The notes: a model not told the origin generated them from the letters alone. A DNA stretch of 64,000 nucleotides from Hyphomicrobiales bacterium (GCA_900469625.1 UBXV01000033.1:1-64000); one strand, 5' to 3'. Positions 7,653-16,529 are shown, counted from the first letter of the stretch. A program made the numbers and translations.

Positions 7653-9437
7653 TCAGAAATTCTGCCATCCGTCGCTCGATGAGGCGACTGCGAGGGCCTG
7701 TCGTTGTCCGCCGCGCACGGCGCGCGCGGGTGTGTGCATGCGGCTTGTCTGTTGGCGCTCCTCGCCGTGGCGCGGCATCTCTGTTTGCGCCGTCTCGTTG
7801 CCGATCCGGAACTGTCTGAGGAGCGCGTGCAGGGCTTCGGCCTCGCGTGACATGTTGTGGCTGGCGGCGGTGCTCTCTTCCACCATGGCGGCGTTCTGCT
7901 GGGTCGCCTGGTCCATGGAGTTGACGGCCTGGTTGATCTCCTTCAACCCCGTCGACTGCTCACGGGCTGCCTCGACAATGGCCGAGACATTGAGGTTGAT
8001 CTCCTGAACTTCGACGAGAATTTCCTCGAGCGCGGTCCCGGTCTGCCCGACGAGCGATACACCGTTCTTGACGTGACCGCTGGAAGCGGTGATCAGCGCC
8101 TTGATTTCCTTGGCGGCCTGAGCCGAGCGCTGAGCGAGTTCGCGCACCTCCTGGGCGACGACGGCAAAGCCCTTGCCGGCCTCGCCGGCACGGGCCGCCT
8201 CGACGCCCGCATTCAGTGCCAGAAGATTGGTCTGGAAGGCGATATCGTCGATCACGCCGATGATGTTGGAGATCTCGCGCGAGGATTGTTCGATCTGGTC
8301 CATCGCGCCGATGGCGTTCCTGACGACGCCGCCGGAGCGCTCGGCGCCCGCCTTGGTCTTGGCCACCAAGCCGCCTGCCTCTTCGGCGCGGCGGCTGGAG
8401 TCGGCGACCGTGGTGGTGATTTCATCGAGCGCGGCTGCGGTTTCCTCGACGGAGGCTGCCTGCTGCTCCGTGCGCTTCGACAGGTCGTCGGCGGCGGAGC
8501 GGATTTCGCGGGCGCCGGACGCGATCGCGCTGGCATTTTCGCCGACCGTCTGCATTGCCCGGCAGAGCCGGTCTATGGCGCCGTTGAAGTCGGTGCGCAC
8601 CGCTTCCATGCTGGGAACGAAGGGCGTCGGCAAGTGATGGGTGAGGTCGCCTTCGGCAAGCGCCTGTAGCCCGAGGCCGAGCGCCTTGATTGCGCCCATG
8701 CGCTCGCTGACGTCGGTCGCGAACTTGACGACCTTGTAGACCCTGCCGCTGGTGTCGCGGATCGGATTGTAGGCTGCCTGGATCCAGATCTCCTTGCCAC
8801 CCTTGCCGTAGCGCACGAACTCGTTGGAAATGAACTCGCCTGCGGCCAGCTTTCTCCAGAACTCGGCATATTCTGCGCCTTGTACGTAAGTCTGCTCGCA
8901 GAACATGCTGTGATGCCTGCCTTGAATTTCCTTGAGGCTGTAACCGAGCGCGTTGCAGAAATTGTCGTTGGCCGTCAGAATTTCGCCCGAAGGGGTAAAC
9001 TCGATCACCGCCTGCGATCGCGATATCGCATCGAGCTTGCCGCCATCCTCGTTGGCCTTGATCTTGGCTGCCGTGATGTCGCTGGCGAACTTCACCACCT
9101 TGTAGGGCTTGGCGTTGTGGAACACCGGATTGTAAGTGGCCTGGATCCAGATTTCGCGGCCGCCCTTGGCAATGCGCTTATAGGCGCCGGCGTCGAACTC
9201 ACCCCGTCCGAGCCGTGCCCAGAAATCCCGATAGTCCTGCGTCTCGACATAGTCCGGCGCGCAGAACAGGCGATGGTGCTGGCCAACGATGTCCTGCAAG
9301 GCGTAGCCGAGCGCCTTGCAGAAGTTTTCGTTGGCGGTCAGAATTTTTCCCGTGAGATCGAACTGGATCATGGCCTGCGACTTTGACAGCGCGGCGACGA
9401 TCTGGCGCGAATCCAGGCTCTGCCCGAAAGAGAACAT
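7653..9437 (-). CDS. Soluble methyl-accepting chemotaxis protein with two PAS domains
   Basis: The protein has 594 residues and no transmembrane segment, so it should be cytoplasmic. Two similar PAS-PAC units cover about residues 15-125 and 137-245; both contain the pattern LTANxNFCxALGY and end in KVVKFA(S/T)D. A short HAMP-like linker (about 247-300) leads into the MCP signalling domain, whose hairpin tip has DIAFQTNLLALNAGVEAARAG. The C-terminus DGWQNF fits the xWxxF form of CheR-binding pentapeptides. It resembles S. meliloti McpY in lacking membrane helices and having PAS domains; I cannot settle orthology. A cheW lies upstream on the same strand but has its own terminator. Confidence 0.9.
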   Translation of the reverse strand: MFSFGQSLDSRQIVAALSKSQAMIQFDLTGKILTANENFCKALGYALQDIVGQHHRLFCAPDYVETQDYRDFWARLGRGEFDAGAYKRIAKGGREIWIQATYNPVFHNAKPYKVVKFASDITAAKIKANEDGGKLDAISRSQAVIEFTPSGEILTANDNFCNALGYSLKEIQGRHHSMFCEQTYVQGAEYAEFWRKLAAGEFISNEFVRYGKGGKEIWIQAAYNPIRDTSGRVYKVVKFATDVSERMGAIKALGLGLQALAEGDLTHHLPTPFVPSMEAVRTDFNGAIDRLCRAMQTVGENASAIASGAREIRSAADDLSKRTEQQAASVEETAAALDEITTTVADSSRRAEEAGGLVAKTKAGAERSGGVVRNAIGAMDQIEQSSREISNIIGVIDDIAFQTNLLALNAGVEAARAGEAGKGFAVVAQEVRELAQRSAQAAKEIKALITASSGHVKNGVSLVGQTGTALEEILVEVQEINLNVSAIVEAAREQSTGLKEINQAVNSMDQATQQNAAMVEESTAASHNMSREAEALHALLRQFRIGNETAQTEMPRHGEERQQTSRMHTPARAVRGGQRQALAVASSSDGWQNF

Positions 9438-9885
9438 GATTACCCTCTGATCTGGTTTTTGTTGCTTTACGCGGAAAGCCGGGTCTCGTTTCTTGCGGTG
9501 TCGACAGGGCGTGCGGGGCCGAAAGCGGCGCAGGCTCCGGGGACAAGGACAAATGCCGGCTTGCCGAAAATTGTCTGGTCCGTCGTCCGCCGGCCCAAAA
9601 GGGGTCAGCGTTTTCGTGCTGTGAGGGGAGTTCGAACTCGTGGGCGTTCATGCCCATGACGTCTTGCTTATGCAATCTAGATTAGTATTATGATTATTAA
9701 GCAGATGTTAAAATAGCAATTATCAGTTTTTAGTTGTGAAAAGTCACATATTACTTTTTGAGTTGAATTAGCAACTTATCGTTTACGTATCGGCGCCGCA
9801 TCTTGCCGATACTTGCCTTCTGGACATGAAAAAGCCGCCGTGCCGGGTGGCAAGGCGGCTTCGATATGGCGATCCGGCGGATGAC
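9438..9885. other. Intergenic region between cheW and the chemoreceptor gene
   Basis: No gene is supported here. The stretch 9665-9780 is strikingly AT-rich against the high-GC background and is the likely promoter region of the chemoreceptor gene on the minus strand. The right end holds the cheW terminator. Confidence 0.5.
9829..9861 (-). terminator. Rho-independent terminator of cheW
   Basis: On the minus strand AAGCCGCC pairs with GGCGGCTT around a 14-base loop, followed by a run of T residues. It lies 24 bases beyond the cheW stop. Confidence 0.8.
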
Positions 9886-10365
9886 CTAGGCGGCCATTTC
9901 CTCGACTTCGCGTTCCTTGAACATGCGCGCGAGGTTGAGGAAGCAGATCATGCCGTTCTCGTTGGCGATGATGCCTTCGGCAAAGCTCTTGTCGAAAGAA
10001 GCGGTGACCTCGGGAACCGGCTGTACCTGGTTGCCCTGGACCGTGAGGATGTCGGAAACACGGTCGACAACCAGGCCGATGACCATGTTGTGCACTTCGG
10101 CGACGACGATGGCGCTGCGCTCGTTGGCCGTGGTCGACTTCATGCCGAGCTTGTGCGCCAGATCGATGATCGGGATCACGGTGCCGCGCAGGTTCATCAC
10201 GCCGATGACCTCCGGCGGCGAATGTGGGATCGGGGTCGAGGGCGCCCAACCGCGGATCTCGCGGATCGTGGTGGTCTTGACGCAGAATTCCTGATCGTGG
10301 AGGCGGAACGCGATGATTTCCAGCGTCTCGCCGTCGAAACCAGCCGTCCTGAGGGTGCTTGTCAT
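9886..10365 (-). CDS. cheW: Chemotaxis coupling protein CheW
   Basis: The protein has 159 residues with the CheW beta-barrel fold: LEIIAFRLHDQEFCV, then VIGVMNLRGTVIPIIDLAHK and LVVDRVSDIL. It links chemoreceptors to the CheA kinase. I start at the ATG at 10365 because GGAAGGACC sits just upstream of it; an upstream in-frame ATG would add 32 residues that do not look like the family. Its closeness to a soluble receptor, away from a main che cluster, suggests it serves that receptor, which is inference. Confidence 0.9.
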   Translation of the reverse strand: MTSTLRTAGFDGETLEIIAFRLHDQEFCVKTTTIREIRGWAPSTPIPHSPPEVIGVMNLRGTVIPIIDLAHKLGMKSTTANERSAIVVAEVHNMVIGLVVDRVSDILTVQGNQVQPVPEVTASFDKSFAEGIIANENGMICFLNLARMFKEREVEEMAA

Positions 10366-10604
10366 CGAAGGTCCTTCCAGCTTTCCGGTCGACGCCTTGA
10401 GGCGCGACACCGCCAAACTCGTTACATCTCCGTGCGGTGCGGTCGCGGCTGGCGCGGCCATTGAGCCGATGGGGAGCGTTTTTCAAAAGTCCGCCGACGA
10501 CATCCGGCGGGGCGCAGCTGCATCATGCGCGGAGGAACCGCTTTGCGCTTTGGGAAAGGACTATAGGCCGGGATTCGTTAAGACTTGCTTTTGCAAGTGC
10601 TAAT

Positions 10605-10633
10605 ACCAAAACGCCCCGGTGGATGCCGGGGCG
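10605..10633 (-). terminator. Rho-independent terminator of rocD
   Basis: CGCCCCGG pairs perfectly with CCGGGGCG around a six-base loop, with TTTT following on the minus strand. It lies about 30 bases downstream of the rocD stop. Confidence 0.85.
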
Positions 10634-10661
10634 CAAGGGAAAATCCCATAATGGCTAAAGA

Positions 10662-11867
10662 TCAGGCCGAGGCGAGGACCTTGGCAAACTGCTCGACCGC
10701 CCAATCCACCTGTTCGGCGGTGATGACAAGCGGCGGGGCGATGCGGATCGTGTCGCCGTGGGTGTCCTTGGCAAGGATGCCGAGCTGCTTCAGCGCTTCG
10801 CAATACTTGCGGGCGCCGCCTGCTTCGGGCACCAGCTCGACTGCCAGCATCAGGCCGCGACCGCGCACTTCCTTGATGATGTTGGAGCGGATGTCGGTCA
10901 GGCCCTTCTGGAAGCGGTCGCCCATGCGTGCCGAGTTTTCGATCATGCCTTCTTCGGTCAGTGCCTTGAGTGCGGCGCGGGCAATAGCGCAGGCGAGCGG
11001 GTTGCCGCCGAAGGTCGAGCCGTGCTGGCCCGGCTTCAGGACGCCCAATACTTCCGAATTCGAAAGCACGGCCGAGACAGGATAGAACCCGCCCGAAAGC
11101 GCCTTGCCGATCAGCGTCACGTCGGCCTCGATGCCTTCGTGTTCTTCTGCCAGCAGCTTGCCGGTGCGCCCGAGGCCGGTCTGGATCTCGTCGAGGATCA
11201 GCGTGATGCCATGCCTGGTGCAGAGTTCGCGCACGGCCGGGAAATAGCCAGGCGTCGGGACGAGAACGCCGGCTTCCCCCTGGATCGGCTCGACCAGAAA
11301 AGCGACGGTGTTTTCGGTGATCGCGGCTCGGAAGGCGTCGATGTCGCCGAAGGGCACCACCTTGAAGCCCGGCGCAAACGGGCCGAAGCCGGTGCGCGCG
11401 TCAGGGTCGGTCGAAAACCCGACGATCCCCATGGTGCGGCCATGAAAATTGTTGGAGCAGACGATGATCTCGGCCTTGTTTTCGGCCACGCCCTTGACCT
11501 CGTAACCCCACTTGCGCACGGCCTTGACCGCGGTCTCGACGGCTTCGGCGCCCGAGTTCATCGGCAGCACCTTGTGCGATCCGGTCAGCGCTGCGATCTC
11601 TTCGTAGAAATGCGCGAGCTGGTCGTTGCGGAAGGCGCGCGAGGTCAGCGTCAGCTTCTGCGCCTGCTCCATCATCGCCTGGAAGATCTTCGGGTGGCAG
11701 TGGCCCTGGTTGACGGCGGAATAGGCCGAGAGGCAGTCGAGGTAGCGATTGCCTTCCATGTCCCAGACATAGACGCCTTCGCCGCGCGACAGCACGACGT
11801 CGAGCGGCTTGTAGTTGTGTGCGCCGAGCCGGTATTCGGTTTCGATCAGGTCTGCCGTGGTGTTCAT
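10662..11867 (-). CDS. rocD: Ornithine aminotransferase
   Basis: The protein has 401 residues of the class III PLP aminotransferase family. It moves the delta-amino group of ornithine to 2-oxoglutarate, giving glutamate semialdehyde. The motifs seen include the [18 protein letters not shown] start typical of Roc[39 protein letters not shown], and the PLP lysine in [14 protein letters not shown] start at 11867 because GGAGG precedes this ATG; a 37-residue upstream extension runs through a mosaic repeat. It follows the arginase gene on the same strand, so arginine would go to ornithine and then glutamate semialdehyde. Confidence 0.95.
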   Translation of the reverse strand: MNTTADLIETEYRLGAHNYKPLDVVLSRGEGVYVWDMEGNRYLDCLSAYSAVNQGHCHPKIFQAMMEQAQKLTLTSRAFRNDQLAHFYEEIAALTGSHKVLPMNSGAEAVETAVKAVRKWGYEVKGVAENKAEIIVCSNNFHGRTMGIVGFSTDPDARTGFGPFAPGFKVVPFGDIDAFRAAITENTVAFLVEPIQGEAGVLVPTPGYFPAVRELCTRHGITLILDEIQTGLGRTGKLLAEEHEGIEADVTLIGKALSGGFYPVSAVLSNSEVLGVLKPGQHGSTFGGNPLACAIARAALKALTEEGMIENSARMGDRFQKGLTDIRSNIIKEVRGRGLMLAVELVPEAGGARKYCEALKQLGILAKDTHGDTIRIAPPLVITAEQVDWAVEQFAKVLASA

Positions 11868-11887
11868 CCGTCGTCCTCCGTTGTTTT

Positions 11888-11990
11888 CTACAGCGCCGCG
11901 CGTCTGATCAGACGCGCAAAGGTCGCTGTAGCACTTTGATTTTCTGCATAATTTCCCCTTGAAACGATTTCGTTTCAAGGAATTATGCAG
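11888..11990. repeat. Composite palindromic element between arginase and rocD
   Basis: Two palindromes lie side by side. The first has CTACAGCG (11888-11895) facing CGCTGTAG (11924-11931) around a perfect GCGCGTCTGATCAGACGCGC core. The second has TGCATAATT (11945-11953) facing AATTATGCA (11981-11989) around CTTGAAACG/CGTTTCAAG. This layout is that of a widespread rhizobial intergenic repeat. It begins just after the arginase stop and may shape the 3' end of that transcript. Confidence 0.75.
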
Positions 11991-11993
11991 GGC

Positions 11994-12917
11994 TCAGGCG
12001 CTGCGGGTCGGGCGGTCAAGGACGCGGCGACCGAAAAGGCTCGCGGTCAGCTCGACCAGGACGCGCGCGCTCTTGCCGCGATCGTCGAGGAAGGGGTTGA
12101 GTTCGACGACGTCGAGGGAGGAGACGAGATCGCTTTCCCAGAGCATTTCCATGATCAGGTGGGCTTCGCGGAAGGTGGCTCCGCCGGGAACGGTGGTGCC
12201 GACGCCGGGTGCGAGCTCGGGATCCATGAAATCGACGTCCAGGCTGACATGCAGCAGGCCATTGGCCGAGCGCACTTCATCGAGGATATGGCGCATGATG
12301 TGGGCCATGCCGAGTTCGTCGACGGCGCGCATGTCATAGACGCGCACGCCGTGTTCGGCGATCTCCTCGCGTTCGCGGTCGTCGACCGAGCGGATGCCGA
12401 CCTGGAAGACCTTGGTCGGATCGACCATCGGCCGGTCCGCCGGCAGGATCGGGGCAAACTCGGCCTTGCCGCAGTAGAAGGCGACCGGCATGCCATGCAT
12501 GTTGCCCGACGGCGAGGTTGCCGGCGAATTGAAGTCGGCATGGGCGTCGAGCCAGAGCACGAACAGCGGACGGCCGACTTCGGCGGCATAGCGCGCCATG
12601 CCGGAAACGCTGCCCATCGACAACGCGTGGTCGCCGCCCAGGATGATCGGGAAATGGCCCTTGCGAACGGTGTCGTGAACGGAATCATGCAAGGCGCGGG
12701 CGAAGGCCGCGACGATCTGCAGGTTGTTCGCGCCCGGGTGGTTGGCAAGGTCGCGCGCCGGCAATGGCTTGAAGTCGCCTTCGTCATACACGGTATGGCC
12801 GAGGTCGCGCAGAACGGTGTCGATGCCGGCAATGCGAAGCGCCGTCGGGCCCATGGCCGCGCCGCGTCGTCCTGAACCTTCCTCGATGGGTGCGCCGATC
12901 AGCGTGATTGTCGTCAT
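11994..12917 (-). CDS. rocF: Arginase
   Basis: The protein has 307 residues of the ureohydrolase family and hydrolyses arginine to ornithine and urea at a binuclear manganese site. All metal ligands are visible: His97 in GGDHALS, Asp124/His126/Asp128 in DAHADFN, and Asp227/Asp229 in SLDVDFMDP. The segment SPSGNMHGMP is the arginase substrate loop and separates it from agmatinases. It is the first gene of a probable arginase-ornithine aminotransferase unit and is divergent from an Lrp-type regulator. A hairpin lies directly after its stop. Confidence 0.96.
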   Translation of the reverse strand: MTTITLIGAPIEEGSGRRGAAMGPTALRIAGIDTVLRDLGHTVYDEGDFKPLPARDLANHPGANNLQIVAAFARALHDSVHDTVRKGHFPIILGGDHALSMGSVSGMARYAAEVGRPLFVLWLDAHADFNSPATSPSGNMHGMPVAFYCGKAEFAPILPADRPMVDPTKVFQVGIRSVDDREREEIAEHGVRVYDMRAVDELGMAHIMRHILDEVRSANGLLHVSLDVDFMDPELAPGVGTTVPGGATFREAHLIMEMLWESDLVSSLDVVELNPFLDDRGKSARVLVELTASLFGRRVLDRPTRSA

Positions 12918-12996
12918 ATCCGCCCGTTCCTTCCTGGTGATTCCTGTGAGTTGCGCGGATTATCGTCAAAACGCATGACAGCAAAAAGATGGAAAA

Positions 12997-13024
12997 CTGT
13001 CGATTGGAAAGCTAAGATCGACAG
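12997..13024. promoter_or_regulatory. Candidate operator between arginase and the Lrp-type gene
   Basis: A perfect inverted repeat CTGTCGAT-N12-ATCGACAG lies in the 139-base divergent region. The position suits control of both promoters by the Lrp-type protein. Only the symmetry is seen; binding is inferred. Confidence 0.4.
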
Positions 13025-13056
13025 ATTGCCAAGTCCGATTTTGCAAAGTGAGAACC

Positions 13057-13491
13057 ATGGACGACCTCGATCAGGCGCTGATCAGTGCGCTTCGCCAGAA
13101 TGCGCGCCTGCCGGTCTCGACGCTTTCGGCGCGCACGGGCGTGTCGCGCGCGACCGTTGCGGCCCGCATCGACCGGCTGGTCGCCAACGGCACGATCGCC
13201 GCCTTTACCATTCGCACCGGCTCCGAAATCCCGGCGTCCGGCGTGCGCGCAGTCGTGATGATCGAGGTCCATGGCAAGATGGCCGACCGGGTCGCCGAGC
13301 AGTTGCGCGGCCTGCCGCAGGTGCGGGCGCTGCACAGCACCAATGGCCGCTGGGACTTCATCGCTGAACTCGAAGACCGGGACCTTGTGTCGTTCGACGA
13401 GACCTTGCGGCGGATCCGGCTGATCGACGGCATCACCGTCACCGAAACCAACATCCTGTTGAAGACCAGCAAGCTGACAGGCGCATTCTAG
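13057..13491 (+). CDS. Lrp/AsnC family regulator, probably of arginine catabolism
   Basis: The protein has 144 residues from the ATG at 13057. The N-terminal helix-turn-helix starts MDDLDQALISALRQNARLP and continues TGVSRATVAARIDRL; the C-terminal part is a RAM (ligand-binding, oligomerising) domain. A GTG three codons upstream is an alternative start. Divergence from the arginase gene suggests that it activates arginase and rocD in response to arginine or ornithine, as known for such pairs in rhizobia and Agrobacterium. Confidence 0.9.
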   Translation: MDDLDQALISALRQNARLPVSTLSARTGVSRATVAARIDRLVANGTIAAFTIRTGSEIPASGVRAVVMIEVHGKMADRVAEQLRGLPQVRALHSTNGRWDFIAELEDRDLVSFDETLRRIRLIDGITVTETNILLKTSKLTGAF

Positions 13492-13604
13492 CCGTTTTCG
13501 GCTTCTTCCAAAGGCTGTCGAAAAATGTGGCCGCGAGTCATTTGTTCTTGATTTGTTCCGTTTCGCTTGTATGATGTGCGCCTCACCCGAGACTGGAGGA
13601 TGTC

Positions 13605-14102
13605 ATGGTCATCAATGGCGGCAGGCTGGCCGATCGGCAGATCTGTGTGAAGCTTTTTGTCCGGCATGGCGACGAGGACCGCGCCATTGCCTTTTATCGC
13701 GACGTGCTGGGCGCCGAACTTGTGCAGCGCCACGAGTGGCCGAGCGGCATCCTGACCAGCGCGGATCTGAGGATCGGCGAATCCGTCTTCCGGATCGCCG
13801 GCGCCAATCCGCGCCGGGACGCGGAGCCGAAGCTTGGTGGGCCGAGATCGCCGCATGCGCTCGGTACGACGGCGGTCATTCTCGAGTTGCATGTCAAGGA
13901 TGTCGATAGGGTCATGGGCAGGGCGATCGGTGCGGGTGCAGCGCTCAGGAACCCGGCAGAGACGCTGTCGACCGGAGACCGCGTCGGCGCCTTCATCGAC
14001 CCGTTCGGCCATATCTGGGCCTTGTTCAACGCCCTTGAGGATACCGACTTTGCAGACGCCGATGTCGTCGATCTGAACCTTGAGGCCCGCGCCGCCGCTT
14101 GA
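13605..14102 (+). CDS. VOC-superfamily protein, PhnB-like
   Basis: The protein has 165 residues with the paired beta-alpha-beta units of the vicinal oxygen chelate (glyoxalase/bleomycin resistance) fold, for example VKLFVRHGDEDRAIAFYRDV and DPFGHIWALF. This form resembles the PhnB/YdcJ-like branch, whose substrates are mostly unknown. GGAGG precedes the ATG. Its 3' end forms a strong hairpin shared with the convergent phosphotransferase gene. No specific function can be given. Confidence 0.8.
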   Translation: MVINGGRLADRQICVKLFVRHGDEDRAIAFYRDVLGAELVQRHEWPSGILTSADLRIGESVFRIAGANPRRDAEPKLGGPRSPHALGTTAVILELHVKDVDRVMGRAIGAGAALRNPAETLSTGDRVGAFIDPFGHIWALFNALEDTDFADADVVDLNLEARAAA

Positions 14103-14115
14103 GGCGGCGCGGGCC
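14084..14115. terminator. Hairpin overlapping the VOC stop codon
   Basis: GGCCCGCGCCGCC (14084-14096) pairs perfectly with GGCGGCGCGGGCC (14103-14115) around six bases that include part of the stop codon. It lies between convergent genes and lacks a U-run, so its strength as a terminator is uncertain. Confidence 0.6.
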
Positions 14116-14130
14116 ATCGTCCTTGCGGGC

Positions 14131-14922
14131 TCAGAAGAACTCGTCGAGAAGACAGTAGAAATCGAGTTTTGCGCGATCGGCGCGGCGGATGCCGTAGAGA
14201 TCGAGAAACGGCTGGACCCATTCGTCCCCGAGATTGAAGCCGATGCTGCGGCAGGTCAGCGCGAGGTCCTGATAAGGATCGGCAACACCGAGGCGACTGC
14301 AGTCGATGAAACCGGCGAAACGGCCATCCCTGACGATGATGTTCGGCAGGCAGGCATCGCCATGGGTAACCACCAGTTTTCCCTCCGGCGGGCGTTTGTT
14401 CTCAAGCTCGACGAACAGCTCTTGCGCGGTCTTTCCCAGCCGTTCCTCATCGAAATCGGTGACGTCGACCAGATCCGCGTCCGCCCGCAGCCTGGCGATC
14501 GGGATGCGTGCGCCGATCCGGTGATCGAACGGGCAGGCATCGGCATCAAGCGCGTGCATGCGCCTCAGGGCTTCGGCAAGCAGGACGATCTTTTCCGGTG
14601 CGGCAAGCGGGCTCGAGGCGAGGTCGACGCCTTCGACGGCCTCCATCAGCAGCCAGTTCTCTTGCGCGTAAACCGCGCGCGCTATGATACGCGGGCAGGG
14701 CATGCCCTGACTGCCCAGCCATTCCAGGCGCTCTGCCTCATCGACCAGTTCCGAAAAGGTACCGGCCTCTTCGATCTTGAGAACCAGAGGCGGTCGGCCT
14801 TCGGCATCGAACAGGAAGACGCTCGATTCCGATTGGCCAAGACTGTCCTTGCGCCAGGAGTAGCCTTCGAGTGGCGAACCGAAGCCCGGTGGAAAATTGA
14901 TGTCGGGAAGCTGAAGAGACAA
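14131..14922 (-). CDS. APH(3')-type aminoglycoside O-phosphotransferase
   Basis: The protein is 263 residues if started at the TTG at 14922, almost exactly the length of APH(3') enzymes, which phosphorylate the 3'-hydroxyl of kanamycin/neomycin-type aminoglycosides with ATP. The residues equivalent to the ATP lysine and the catalytic set are present: Lys49, Asp189 and Asn194 in HGDACLPN, and Asp207 in FIDCSRLGVAD; the last motif usually reads IDCGRLG, so one Gly is Ser here. The C-terminus DFYCLLDEFF is typical of the APH(3')-II group. The frame stays open 81 codons upstream but without family similarity. Base composition matches its neighbours, so it looks chromosomal and old. Actual resistance is not shown. 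Confidence 0.85.
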   Translation of the reverse strand: MSLQLPDINFPPGFGSPLEGYSWRKDSLGQSESSVFLFDAEGRPPLVLKIEEAGTFSELVDEAERLEWLGSQGMPCPRIIARAVYAQENWLLMEAVEGVDLASSPLAAPEKIVLLAEALRRMHALDADACPFDHRIGARIPIARLRADADLVDVTDFDEERLGKTAQELFVELENKRPPEGKLVVTHGDACLPNIIVRDGRFAGFIDCSRLGVADPYQDLALTCRSIGFNLGDEWVQPFLDLYGIRRADRAKLDFYCLLDEFF

Positions 14923-15183
14923 GAAACACCTGAAAATTGCGTTGTACTGAAAATGTCGACGAGCGCTCCATCCGACCTTCAGGACCGAACGAGCAACCCG
15001 GAACACCGCGAAGCGCCGCACGCTTTCAACCGGAGCCGGACGCGGCTTTAGACAGGAAGGAATGCAACGGCTGCGCGAGCACATGTAGGGACGGCGTCGG
15101 TCAAAATCCATTTCGGTCCGGCCCCGATGCGCCCATTCTCCGCCCAATCTTGATGCAACGCGCACAGGATGCTGCTTGAGCCG

Positions 15184-15194
15184 GACCTAGGGTC
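15184..15194. promoter_or_regulatory. Possible MerR autoregulatory site
   Basis: GACC-tag-GGTC is a short perfect palindrome just after TTGAGC (15176-15181), which could be a -35 element. MerR regulators bind dyads in the -35/-10 spacer. The match is short, so confidence is low. Confidence 0.25.
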
Positions 15195-15225
15195 ATAGTT
15201 TAGAACCGGAAATCAGGAGGCCGAG

Positions 15226-16311
15226 ATGAGCGACAAGCGACACCATGACCATCTTCTGACCGCTGCCGAATGCGCCGAACGCCTCGGCCTGACGGTCAGG
15301 GCGCTGCGCGTCTACGAGGATCGCGGCCTGATTTCTCCGCGCCGGACAGCCAAGAACTGGCGGCTTTATGGCGGTGCGGAGATCGCCCGCCTGACCGAGA
15401 TCCTTGCCCTGAAGCGTCTCGGCCTCAGCCTGACCCGGATCACCATCCTGCTTGCAGGCACCGCACCGGATCTCGGCCAGACGCTGACGGTCCAGCAATC
15501 CGCGCTCGTCGATCTGCGCGATCGGGTCGAACACAGCCTGTCGCTGATCGGTGCGGCGCTCAAGAAGATAGCGAACGGCAACACCGTGTCGGTCGGCGAG
15601 CTCATCACTTTGGCCAAGGAGACCGGGATGACCGATCTGTCGCCGGATACCGTTGCATGGCAACGCTATGAGCAGGCGCGTCCGCGCAAGGAGATCGGCT
15701 TCGATCCCGAAAGACACGGCGCGCTCGTTGGCGATTTTCAGCTCGACGGCGGCGATGTGCTCAGCATCACCCGTCGCGACGGCGGCCTGATGGCCCAGCT
15801 GACCGGACAGAGGGCGGTGGAAATCTACCCGGAAGCAGACGATGCCTTCTTCTACCGGATCGTTCCGGCACAGCTCACCTTCACGCGGGACGAAGAGGGC
15901 CGGGCAGAAAGCGTCGTCCTGCACCAGGGCGGCTACGAGCAGGCGGCCCGGCGCATCGACGAGACGAGGGCGCGCACACTCGTCGAAGACCTGGAGAGGC
16001 GGGTGAGGGACAAGATCCCGCTGCCGAACAGCGAGTTTCTGCTGCGCCGCGTCCTTGCCGAGCATCAGATCGGTGCGCCCGACTACGATGCGATGACGCC
16101 GCAGCTCGCGGCTCTGGTGCGCGAGTTGGCGCCGGCGATCTCGCACGAAGTCTGCCGTCTGGGAACGCTGCAGGCGCTGGTGTTCAAGGGCGTCCTGCAG
16201 GAGGGGTCCGATGTCTATGACGTCCGATTCGACAAAGGGACGCTGGAATGCGGGTTGAGCCTCGCGCCCGACGGCAAGATCAGCAGCATCTATTTTCGCC
16301 CGGCGCTCTGA
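15226..16311 (+). CDS. MerR-family regulator with a large C-terminal domain
   Basis: The protein has 361 residues, much longer than ordinary MerR proteins (about 110-160). Residues 10-80 form the winged helix (LTVRALRVYEDRGLISPRR), followed by a helical dimerisation region to about 140. The C-terminal ~210 residues contain a stretch (about 180-245, DVLSITRRDGGLMAQLTGQ) resembling the DUF3471-type beta domain found at the end of some beta-lactamase-like proteins. A further beta-rich segment ends ISSIYFRPAL. The C-terminus may bind a ligand. A GGAGG lies before the ATG. It is divergent from the APH gene, which might be its target. Confidence 0.8.
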   Translation: MSDKRHHDHLLTAAECAERLGLTVRALRVYEDRGLISPRRTAKNWRLYGGAEIARLTEILALKRLGLSLTRITILLAGTAPDLGQTLTVQQSALVDLRDRVEHSLSLIGAALKKIANGNTVSVGELITLAKETGMTDLSPDTVAWQRYEQARPRKEIGFDPERHGALVGDFQLDGGDVLSITRRDGGLMAQLTGQRAVEIYPEADDAFFYRIVPAQLTFTRDEEGRAESVVLHQGGYEQAARRIDETRARTLVEDLERRVRDKIPLPNSEFLLRRVLAEHQIGAPDYDAMTPQLAALVRELAPAISHEVCRLGTLQALVFKGVLQEGSDVYDVRFDKGTLECGLSLAPDGKISSIYFRPAL

Positions 16312-16529
16312 AGGCGGCTGCCGTCTTTCCGTTTGACACAGGCGCCCGTTGGCGGGCGTTACGCGGGACAGGACGTATCTCGAGAAGCGAGACGTGGATC
16401 GCCGCAGGACAGGCGCAAGTCCGGGGAGAAGGAACGCCCCGTCGATTTCGTTGACATCCGAAATGTTCCGGCGACCGGCGACGCGTCTGTCGGTTTCCGC
16501 TGCGGCGAGGACCGGGAAGGGGCTCCCGG

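Noticed and set aside
14923-15165. Upstream 81-codon extension of the APH(3') gene
   Set aside because: It has no similarity to the family, is rich in Arg and Cys, and would make the protein far longer than any APH(3').
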